From Patiria pectinifera (Eukaryota; Echinodermata; Asteroidea; Valvatida; Asterinidae): a stretch of 64,000 nucleotides of DNA. The position numbers and the translations under genes were made by a program. Under the pieces are notes generated by a model. That model saw nothing but the letters and a program-made list of their open reading frames with translations. It searched no databases and had not been told where the DNA came from. Below are positions 32,501 through 44,500 of the stretch, piece after piece. Every line of letters starts with the position of its first letter. The first letter of the stretch is position 1. The stretch lies in the NCBI GenBank assembly GCA_029964075.1, contig CM057144.1:7587281-7651280 (forward strand), read 5' to 3'.

Positions 32501-35500
32501 AAAGTCACAAGGGTTAGGTCTGGTGATCTTGGGACCTTTCAACTTGGTGAAATTTTTTTAAATAACCCTGTCACCAAAAGCTCTGCCAAACGATTCCCCA
32601 CAGCAACAAATCTGTGTGGCAGTGCCTGCATATGAGCCCACCAAACCCACCTGAAAGCCCCACATTGTTTTTCTTCGGCGATCAGCTTCATCTGAGTACC
32701 ATTAAGACATTGATTATATCCAGATTATGCCTACATTAGGCGGATCTAATGTAACATAATAATAACATCTGTCTGCCCTTTGCCACCCAGGTAAAAACTT
32801 GTCACAGTGCTGTTTTCGACTTCTTTCATTGAGGCCTTATTTGCTCATTCATCCATGACGTAATAAATTTAATATCATTGGATAGAGGACATCCTTGCCT
32901 TTTTCCGTGGAGTTACCCCTTTCTGAATTATTCAGTGCATTTCTGATACTTAACATTTAAAAATTGGTATCATTTAATTTGAGACACCCTGTATAGGAGC
33001 AAGTTCAGTCGAGGATTTAACTTCGCTTACGTGTAATCGACTCTAGTCAAAGTATGGTTAAAGCGTCGTAACAAAACGTCTTGGTCCTTCAGCCGATTTC
33101 ACGAAACTTTACGCAGTGCATAAGTCCCCTTGTGCCAATATTTACAGTAAGTTGTGCAATATTTCACGCTGCACAACATTTCAGTTATGAAACATTTCAC
33201 GAGGGTTTCTCAGTGCGTAAGTCCGAGATGTGCGCAACAAATTATGGCATAACTTGCGCACTAAATTTAGATGGCTTAAGTTGAAAATGAACTATTTTAT
33301 TAGCAAATTGTGATCGTCGTGAAGCCTGTTATTGCACACCATATCAAGGTTGATACAAGACACCTACTTATAGCTTTGTGTTTGATGTGCATGAACTGCT
33401 ATTTTGCTTTCGACAGAGTTTATAGAGTTGCCGCACAATTCCGAAGAAAGTTGGGCAAAATTATTTTCAAATTGGCAGGCAGAGGTGATTCAATGACTGT
33501 TTTGTGACAAAATCATACATAAACAGGTGTCGAAAATGATATTCTTGTCCAAGACGTTTTGATTATTTAAACTGTTGCGCAGCTACACCACATTTTGTGA
33601 AATCGATTGTGAGTTTATTGCACAGTTGCGCATTCATTTTGTTGCGCAAGTCCTACGCATAGCATAAGTGAAGCACTGTTTCAAGAAATTGGCTGCTGGC
33701 TCTGTGTTGTTCATTTTGATGCTTGCAGTTATTGGTTACCAGTGATGTGACCAGCCTTTGTAGGCTGGTCCTGACTAATGGACTAGACTAGTCCAACTAC
33801 ATGTACGGTTGACTAGCACTGGTTCAAGGTGTGGCTCAAACATCTCAAGAGTCCTAATTATCGTGTCCAAGTACTTTGCTTCTCGAGTACTGTACGAATT
33901 CGAGTCCATGTAGTTGGATATTCAAGTATGAGTACAAGTTTTTTCAACAAGTATAAGAGTTGTACTGGAGTACGAGGACCAAGTACAAGTTCTACAGCAC
34001 TGCACTTGAGTGTCGTAACTCATTAAAAAGCTCAAATAATTTTCGCTCAGTGTATTGAACCATGTTAGGTTTATGCACTTAGTCTCAAGGTTAAAACATG
34101 CTACTTATTAACATTTCACATGGATACTGTAATTCATTTATCTATAGTTGAATTAATTAGATAACAGTAAATAGCATGGCCTCTATGGTGTATGCTGTGT
34201 GTGCAAACAAGAGAGGGTGCTTTTTTTACCACATTCAAAAGCCCCTTGGATGTGACACAACGCGTGCAATCCACGCGCACGCGTAGCGCGAAGTACGCAC
34301 GACAGATTTTTTTGAATGCGCTCAAACCCATTGCATCTCCGCGTGAGCGTCAGGCATCATCGGCAATGCGTTCAAATGCCACTCCAAGTGGTCTCTCCCA
34401 ACTCTCCCTTTTCTCCCGTGAGGGGGTACTTGTGTACGTATCAGACATATGTTGGATTGTTTGAAGAGTAATGTAGCTTGCAATAGATTATTTGGACCAT
34501 CTGCTCCCCATCCAGAATAAATTTGATTTCCCCCCAAAGTTCCCAGTCACCTTTGAAGATGTTCTCCTCTTCATTGCCCTAGTGACCCCAGGTCGTAAGC
34601 AGAGTCGTGGGGGATTGTTGCGTCGCCATCCAGCCCCCTCCTCCCCAGCCCCAAGGGATCAGCACAACCACAGCTTCCGCAATCGCCACCGAAGCCGACC
34701 CGATTCCTTGTTCGGTAAGGTGTCATGAAAGCATGGTGATGAGGTGATTTTTGGTTTAACCATTTCCATCTGATTGCATGGATTCTCATCCTCTGAGTGG
34801 TGGAAGGTACATCACCTGACATTTCATTTCATTCAGTTTTCCCTCCTTGTGTTTTTTGACACAACGTCGGTAAAGTGTGACACAGGACAAAGAGTGTGAT
34901 AATGAAGCAGTTGCAGTTGACAAACGGACATGGTTCTTAGCCAATAAAGCTCGGACAAAATTGCTGACTTGCTTATCTGAACTGTATTTTGTAATCGCCA
35001 CTTTTCATCTGTAATTATTAACCGTCTTTATTGTATTGAAAACAATGGTACGGAAATCTTCATATGACTGTAAAGTTTGCTTTGTAACAGACTTGCATTC
35101 TTAACTGTGTGTGACAATTTTCTTTTGAACTAATGAATTATGACATGGTTTTAGAAGGAAAAAACACGACAGGGGCAATACCAGTTTCCCTACATGTCAG
35201 AATAAAGTTGTCATTGAAGGAAGTTGTATTTCTCAGCTTGTGAAACCTAGGGAGACTGATATTGCCTGTCAATGCAACATGACTATGTTATAATTGTATA
35301 TTGCCTCATACATATGCACACAATTGAAGATTGAAGAAGGAGCAGTTTAATATTCTCTACTGCTCACAATGATGCTGGGTAATACTCCAAACTAAGAATG
35401 ACATAGCAGCAAGCCTGCTTCCCTACACATTACAATCAATTTCAGTTTAATAACCATATGTATGAGGTCCACAAATAATATTTGGGTGGATTTAACTTTG

Positions 35501-38500
35501 CATGTTACGTTTTCAAGATGTCACAAAGCTCATACAATCTTTTGTTTATCCAATGACATGGGCTGTGAATTTCACTAATTAATCAGAAATGAATATTCAT
35601 GTGTTTTTTGTGTGTGATGGGCAGTGTATGTTTGCATACATTAACAGTCTGTTTTTATGTACTCTGGCTGAAAGAAAAACATCAAGCACTCAGTCAAATT
35701 TTCTCATCTTTTATTTTTTGATTTTGGTTTTCACTCATTTTTTTTTTCAAAGCGCAAAATAATGTGTTTTTTTCAAATTACACAAAACAATTGATAGAAA
35801 TACCACGTTTTTTCACTATCAAAGTAATTATATAATTAATAATTGGCTTAATTTTTGGGGTTAAAAAAGCACAAAAAGTTTTATATAAAAATGAAATACC
35901 TTTTAAAATCTGAAACATAGTTTAGAATAAGTATAACACTGAACTGATGTGCAGGATTTTGAAAGCTTTGTTTGTCCCTGTTTATCAGTCATTGTTTTTT
36001 TGGTCTTTGTATTGGATTTGGGTTTTCTTGGTTGGGTAGGTTGGCATTGGGCCAATTAGAAACATTGAACAGTTTTGATTGGTCGAATTTTTGCAGAGTT
36101 TGTTTGAATTGTTTTGGTTTGGTTTGGTTTGCCATTTGTTTGAGTTAGTATGATTTTGTTTGGTTTGTTGGGAATTTCATGGACTGGGTTAGTTTGCATT
36201 GCAGTTGACTGTAGATTCCAGTTAGTTTGATTGGGTTGGGTTAGGCTTTGGGATTTCTTGCGTTGCATGATGGGCTTGGATGGGTTGGATTAATAGGTTC
36301 AATTGCGTTTGATTGTTGTTCTTTAATTTTGTTAGATATTTTGGCTTTGCGTTGGTAGGGGAAGGTTTGATAGGGCTTTGCAAGGTAAGGTTGATGATTC
36401 AATGGATTTGCATTTTAAGGGTGTCAAGTTCATTGAGATTTGGTTTGAGTTCTGTTTTTAAACCTTTTGAATACCTCGATTGTTTTCTGATATATTTTGT
36501 TTCAGCAGCTGAATTGTGTGGTTACAACAGGCATCAATTTTTGGGACAAGGAACTTGTGATGTGTTAAAAAAATCCCAGCATTTATAATCAATTTTCTTT
36601 TTTTCTGCCATATCTCAAAGACGCTTTCATTGCTAACATCTGCGTTGCATTTATTTTCCATTGAGGAGTATACATACGTGTTGAGGGTTTTTGTCCCAAT
36701 CCTTCATCAGGAACACAGACTGGCTCCCAGGCCCAACCGGCGGCTGATACTACACCGCATGTTAAATTCAGTGCCGAGAGTCAACCAACAATCATCGGCA
36801 TGTCTCATGAAAACAGCGCCCCCGCAGGTAGAAACATGCCAATTAACGCCCATATAGCCCCCCGCTGTTCTTGTGATTTGTTTTTTTTCTTCTTTTGATT
36901 CCTTGCATTGGGAAAACAAATCCTAAATCTGCAAATTGGATATGTCCGCTATGGTGTACTGCGTAGTGTTGTTCATGGATATATTTTGTAGATATATTAG
37001 TTAGTCAACATTTAGCTTTGTGTGGTTCAAAGATGGTAGTTGTCTTTTTTGTAGAGAAAAAAACAATTGTTTATAGTTAGCTATGCAGGCCGGTTCATAC
37101 TCTGCATGGAAGTGACGGCAAACGTGATTTTATGACATCACGACCAGATCTCACTTGGGAATTTGAAAAAGAAAAAAGCATTTTATATCAGGTGAATTCA
37201 CCAGGAATCATTTTGCATTCCCATGACGTATGAACTGGCCTGAAATATTGGTCGTACAAAAGCATTGTCATTTGCCTGTCCAATGCTTTTTGAATGTCTG
37301 TTTTAACGGTAAGGCACAAGCCATGAAATGAATAGCACGCGCCCACAGCATGCACTGTCTTGTGGAATAATCCAAACACAAATGCACACATGCCAGATGG
37401 AATACATTAGAAGTAGAACATAACTGCAATGTGTGCAAGGTTTGTGTTTTTTAATTAACCGACACTTCTTTTTAAAACTGTGAGTAGATCTGTAGATAAA
37501 TTTGTCATTTGTTAAATTTTCATCCTATGTTTGATAAATTGAAATTTGACAGTAAAAGAAACAAAAGTTTTAACCCGGATGCATTGAAAAAGACTAGGGT
37601 ATTTTGAATGTTATTTTGAATGTAAAATGTTGGCAAAAACTTAACTGCAACATTGTGGCAAATTGGAAGCCAAAAGAAAAAGCGCAGGGGTGCAACTGAT
37701 TGACCGCTGACTGTTAGAAGAAGACAATGGCCAGCAGAATAAATGACAAATAGAAGCATGGCCACAAATAGCGCGGAGACAGCACTCTTCCATTGAATTA
37801 GTCAGACAGTGTTAGAGTCACCTTTTATAAAGCTGAACCTTGTAGACAGAATAGTGAGAAACCCTTTCAGACCTAGTTTCCGGGATGTCCCGAGTTACGT
37901 TACAGAGCTTCATATCTTGTGGTCCGTATGTGTTCTCAAACTGGAGGTCAGTGAGTGTCAGTTATCTGGAGCTGAAGGCTTCATTGCCGAAGGTTTGAAA
38001 TAGAAATGCCAATGTTGTAGTCAAGTCCCTTACCGAGTCCAACTGAAATATAAAAAAATGGGATGTTAGGAGTGAAGTCTAAGATGCTAGACAGAGTGGT
38101 TTCAGTAGGAAAACTGATTATTTTGACTGAAAGGCTGTGTAGAAAATGTCCAAGAAAACAGCAAATGGTCATGGTCTCAGACTTTAGTCTGAGGTCCTTT
38201 GCAAATATTCCCAGTACACAGTCAGTACGCTTCAAGAACTGAGTCAACACAGCTTTGGTGCTTAGCTTTAGTTTCTTACATTCCAGTGTATTTAATCAGT
38301 TCGTGCCAGATGACATGTATACACGCAAAGGTTTTGTGGTATTCGGAACGGATGACGGATAAACACGCAGGGAGCGAGGCCAGAAATATCTGTCAGCGAT
38401 CTGCTTGCAGCGAGCAAGGCCGGAAATATGAGTGTGCTGCTCGAGGGTGATGGCTTCAACCCTCCTGGCTTGTGGTCGAGTGAAAATTAATCATGCGCAA

Positions 38501-41500
38501 CGTTCCGTTCTTGTCAAAATGATCCCGGCGCAAACTGGTTAAGGACTCAGAAAAGACCTCGACTACAACACTGAAAAAAAGTCCACTGCCTAGCATAGCC
38601 TAGTGTTTATATGGAAGGCATTCCTCTGTAGACATTGTATGAATGTGCTCAAAACTCAGGGCTTGGAAAATCAATAAATTATTGGTCAGTAACAAGTGGC
38701 AAATTGCTAATATTCCTCCCCCAAATATGTTAGCTGTCACACCCCCTTTTCAGTTCTTTCTTTTACTCCACTTTTAAAATTACTTATTAGAAAGTTCCCA
38801 TTACAACCACAGTTTCCAATATCGGATTTCACAAGAAATTGGTGGATCTCTCGACCTCATTATTTCTGAGGCTGTTTGATTTTGCAAGCCCAGTGTACAT
38901 ATTTGTTTTCTTCCCTTTATCATTTTTGCTGCTGATAGATATAAATGTCTGCTTCTCTCTTCCACAAATTGTTTATGCTTGTTTTCAGATGAGCACCCTG
39001 TGTTTGGCTTAGCTTCGTCGTTTTTGTCTTCTTGTAAGTGTGGACAGTCGTGCGCTTGTTCTATTTGGCCCCTTTTCAAATATCCAGTGTTTGCTGCCAT
39101 TCTGTCGACTCTGCAGTCTGCAGAATTGGTCTTGAGGACTTGCTGATGGAAATCTCGATCTTAAATCTGCTGATCGAAATTCTTACCAATAACACCTGTC
39201 TTTTTGAAACATCACGCTGTAGCCTTCAGGCTAGCAATACTGATTTTTGCAAACTGTAGACTACAGACTTTGTCATGACCATTCCCTGAGGAGTGCAAAA
39301 ATACACAATTATATTAACACTCCTTTTTTAGTTGTTGAAGGACACTTCAGTTTTATTCACATTAATCAGTTGGAAATTGGAATCGCATATGCTGCGCCAT
39401 TCCAAATTTATACAAACCTGTATGCGTGCACATCGTGCCCTTCATTGATTCTTGTTCATAGGCCCCCCTAAATCTACAGACCCTACCTGGAGTCTGCACT
39501 GTCTCTCTGATGAACTTCTACAGACTCGGCAGAATGTCTCAAACATTGTGATATGGCAGTCATACTTGTCCATCTGCACCAATCAGGCAGTAGTTCTGCA
39601 ATTTCTTTTTGCAAGGGGCCTTGCTGCTGAACATAGCAGTACACAGAATAGAATGTCAGATTCAGTGGTCAATGCATTAGATTGTTGTGTCTGACATGCC
39701 GTTCTGTACACTGAGATTAGATCAGTATTGTAACGCTTTTTATTAATTTGTTTTGTAGTTTGAGATAGAGAACAGAAATTCGTTTAAAACTCTTATTATA
39801 GCACTAACTGGAAAAATCTCCTTCTGTGGCTAGTTCATGATGACCGCTTAGCAGGTACTTCATATAATCAGTCTACCGGGTACAAACATTTTCCCTTTAA
39901 ATTCAAAATTGTCATGCCAAATTGATCACAGTTTCAAGGCCCAATCTGGAAATTTCTATCTGAAACTGTCAACGCCCAATAAGGAGAGTACAAGTTGCTC
40001 AGTGGTCTCATGGAACTAGCTGCAGAAGTTATTCAATGCACAAACTGCATTGGAAGGCTTACTGAGTGACTTTTAAAAACTTAACAGCTATGTTAAATTA
40101 CTAGAGAGCAAAGTTGCCACATTCACCAAAGTCTGACCGGCGCGTTTACATTTGCGTTAAATTTTCGAAAACGTGTAAATGTACACAAATATTGTTCAGC
40201 TATAGACTAATTCAACAACAGCAATTTTCTGCCGTGGCACCAGGCTCACACTAGTTGTGCTCAGGTATAACACGCACTCCGGTATCCTTCCACCAACAGG
40301 GTGACCAAAAATGAGTGCACGCCTCGTTATATTGAAGGACTGCATGCGAGCGTGGCACCACCTCAAAAATGGCATCAAATTTTGTTTTGCCGGATTACAC
40401 AATAGACTAATTCGACGAACGTTGGAAGCCTTTTTTGAAGTGGAACCATGTCCACTTACACGCCGCACGCATTCTTAAAGACGAGGCGCATGCACATTTT
40501 GGTAACCCTATTGGTCGAAGGAGCCCATAGTGCATGCGTACCTAAATAATGGCCTCTAATTTTGTTTGCCAAATTGGTCCATAGGCTAATGGCATACTAC
40601 TGAGGTTCCATTACATACATGTAGGTGGTACCATACTCAAAAGCATATGCAGTCTTGAAGTTGAGGCGCGTGTGCATGTTTCAGCTGTGCGCATCATACG
40701 CGTGTGCCTGCATGTCAGACTTTAGTGCATGCACATAGGACATAAGTCATGGCTGTGATTGGTAAACAACTCATGGGGTGAAGCTTGTACGTTAATCTGT
40801 AATCCTACTATTTTCGGTACATTTTAAGCAATCAACATTGTTTCCGTCAGTAATTATTACCATCTCATGAGTACAGCAGATAAATTCAGATACAGAATTG
40901 TGTCTAGCACAGGCAGATTCCAAAGAATTGAAGAAAAACAATGTGGATTAAGCGCTCTGGTAATTCAGCATAGCACTTTGGTTTGTGTACTAATGTGCCT
41001 TACAATTTAACGTACTTCACAGAGTTTGAATAGTTAATGCATGTTTTTTTTATCAATGGATTGGGGAGAAAATTATATGATCATCCTATTTTTTATACCA
41101 AATTTGCTGTCTGTGTCTCCCTTTCCCCATTCCTTCATTTGCCAATTGCTCCTTTGTTTATTCCATCCTGGATCCATACCTGGGTTTGTGGCTCCATCCA
41201 ACCATCATCTAACAATGGTAAAAGATTTCCTTCCTTTGACACCATCATTATCAGTTGTCCACTACTTATTTCTCACTCCCCACATTTCCCATTCCTTACT
41301 CACATCCCATTTTTCTTTCATCTCATTTCTTTTTCCTTGCTAATCTTCCACACACCTTATTATTTTTCAATTCCCTGTACATACATTTCCATATATTCCT
41401 CCTTTTTTATTCCTAGGGGCCGATTTCATGAAACTCGTCTTTTTATCTTCCGACTCGTTTTAGGACTTGAGACGTGTTCCTGCTCTAAGATCAATCTTAG

Positions 41501-44500
41501 CCAAGATACGTCCCAGGACCGATTTCACTAAATGCAACTTCAGCAAGACACATCAAAAATACGAATTTGATGGCTGTTTCATGTTTGTTTTTACCGCTTG
41601 GATGAAATAGTTGTTTTTGAAAAGAAACCTGGAAAACCGATTTCCCGGGCGCGTGCATAAAACACCAACTTAAACCAGAAAAATTCACATGCAAGGTAGT
41701 TCTACACAAGATACAATAGAGTAATTCTTGCTCCCTGTTTCATCACTCTATTTTAAAAAGTCAGCTAGGTGTTGGCGTATAATTACAGTTTGTAAATAAG
41801 CCATTTTTATTAAAACAACCCGGCACGTATCAGAAATCTTTTCAAATCTGTTTCTACAGCGGTTTTCTTCCTCAAAGCTTTAACTCTAAGCGCATCCGAC
41901 ACGCGTTTTTAACGGCAATATTATACAAATTAACGCACGCATTAATGAGATAAGACATCCCTAAGACTGAGCCGCGTTGCTAAGGAAGTTGGGACGTATT
42001 TAACACGTCTTTAGTTTGGTTTAGGACGAGTCGCAAGTTAGGACCAGTATTTTTCATAAGATGCGTCTGAGTGTTTCGTGAAATCGTCCCCTGCTCTCTT
42101 TTCCTAATTCACTTTTTCGCACTGATAAATCAAGCAGTTCACAATGCAGTGCCCAACTCGGAGGTCATCACGAGAGCCCTTGTTCACAATGCATTATGGG
42201 AAATGTCAAAACCAGAGACTTGGCCATTTTAAATTTGTTAATGTCATGCACAATTAAGGAATTTTTGACTCTTCCAAAAACGTTTGTGCTTGTGTGGTTC
42301 TACAACTTAACAAAGGCCAATGATATATGCAGCATGTTGACAGTAAAGTTAAAAAGTGGCATTTGTGAGGCCATTAGCGTGTTGGTAAAACGGCATTGTG
42401 AATTGCTCGCATTATTCACTTTTCTTGATATCTAGTTTCTGAACAATAAGTTACTGTTGTAGCACTTGATAGCAACATACATTGAATGTGGAATGTTGAC
42501 CAATAAGGTTCCTGCCTTGGAACAATTCTCACATGGTTGTCATTTGAATTCAGGCATGTTCAGAAACGACAAATTCCCTGACAATGTTGGATGTCGAACC
42601 CTGGACCACATGCATTGAGTCTTTTATTATTATCACTGCGAGGACTACCCTTCGGTACCATTTACAAATGTATTAATCTCTAATCCCTTTGTGACAGTTT
42701 TGTTACTTGCATTCAAATGTCACAAAGAAATTTGAACCTAGTTACATTTGCTATTAAATTTTTAGTTATTTTTGGTCAAATATACAAAAGATTTACATGG
42801 TTGGTTTACCTGGAATGATTGTGAATGAATCTGTAAAATGCACGTCTACTGTGTGTCCAATTCACAATCAGTTTATAAGATTTGAAGGTTTGCATGGTGA
42901 AGTGAGCAATAAGATTATGTTACAGTTGCATCATGTAACAAATCCTTTTTGTGAGTTTGTGAGGTTCTGAAAAGAACCAGGGGAAACTGAACATTTTAGA
43001 CAGTATGCTGTGCCTGTCCGTTGTCTCGGGAAATTCTTCTAATGGTGGGCAGAGCATACTGTCCGACACGTTGAGTTCCCCCGCTTCTTTCAGAACCTCA
43101 CAAAAGAGAACTGTGACATGGTGTAACTGCAAACTTACCCTTAGCACAATCACTTTCAACCTTGTTTTGGCAATAAACAGTTCATGACTTTAATAGCTAC
43201 ATGTATCTTTATGAACTTAACTGATTGCCATAAAATGTCCATATTCGTGAGCACAGAAACATGTACATGCTTCGTGGCATAGCTGTTTAAGTTGAAAATG
43301 TTAGGTTTCTTGCCAGGGTCAGTTTCAATTGTTTTTGTTTTGTTTTTTTCCCAACTATTTCTGTGGCAGTTGGTCAAAGAACAAAATTAACAGTCAGACA
43401 TATATAGTGAGCAAAGTGTAGATGAATTTTATAGAGAATTCTAAACTTTACAGCAAATACATTGTACCTACATTGACCTCACAACAATAACATCCAAGCA
43501 AAAAAATTGAACTAGTGAATAAAAGTCAGAGACATGACTTCATGGGCCCCATTGACTTAAAAAGTTAAAAAGGGCAATAACATAACTTGTTTGTGCTTAA
43601 CTTACGTTGAATGCTTCACACTTTTGTCATATTGGAATGTCAGTATATAGTTCTATTTCTCCATTGTTAACACTAATCTTTTCTTGTCAAGCAAGCTTTC
43701 GTCTCAAGAATTGCTTCTCGTATCATCAATCAAATTTGTGCTTTGATAACGAAACTGTTTGTATTTTGCACGGAGTCTGTGTGTTCAATATTTTAATGTG
43801 TTTTTGTTGTTGCCTGATTTCCCTTTTTTCTGTAGATTACAAAAGTCTGAACATAAAAAGCTTTAATTGTTTGTTGTCACTGCAGTCTTTGTTGCATCTA
43901 AATATTTAGCAGATTTTACATCAGGAGCTTCTGTGCTGATATGGGATTCCAACCTCGTAATCTTTTGCACCTTATCTCTAACCACCTAATGTTCAAATTT
44001 TTTCAAGATAATCTTGTTGTTTTATACTACCTTATCTATATGTATTTCACTGTTCCTACACCCATCTCTTGTGATGGTCACTCTATCTTGTGTCTTTTCT
44101 CTCTGTATATTTTGCTGTCTTGGCTGCTGTATTCCTCCTGTTTCTATGTCTTGTTTCTGTTATTTCTCTGTAATTGACTGCCAGGGTTTGTATAAATCAT
44201 AAAAAGCTAAAAATGTTCTGGATATCACACAGTCCTTAAAATGTCCTGAAATTTGGATAAAATGTCCAACAAACTCATGGTTTTGTTGAATCCATGCCCG
44301 AATCACACTTTTATAACACTGGCGTTAAAGTACTGGTCTATATTAGTAAGATGTAAAACTCTTTATTCTCATTACCCCTTAAAATTTACATGAAAATCTT
44401 TGGCTTTTGCCGCGGTTGAAGTGTACAATTTTTTTTTTTTTTTTTTTTTTTTGAGGGGGAGGGTGTAAAATTTGTGAGTTGTTAATTTGTGTCTTAAATA

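Noticed and set aside
37807-38573. A complete hAT element from CAGTGTTAGAGTC to CGACTACAACACTG
   Set aside because: The 8-bp flanks (TAGTCAGA and AAAAAAAG) do not match and the left end diverges quickly; only the right end is convincing.
39452-39694. Possible extra UNC80 exon in intron L-M (starts after TTCATAG, phase would fit)
   Set aside because: No donor in a suitable phase before the stop, and the peptide does not resemble UNC80 linker sequence.
41037-41531. 164-codon frame on the + strand
   Set aside because: It is the translation of a pyrimidine-rich tract running into a TIR element; hydrophobic content is compositional.
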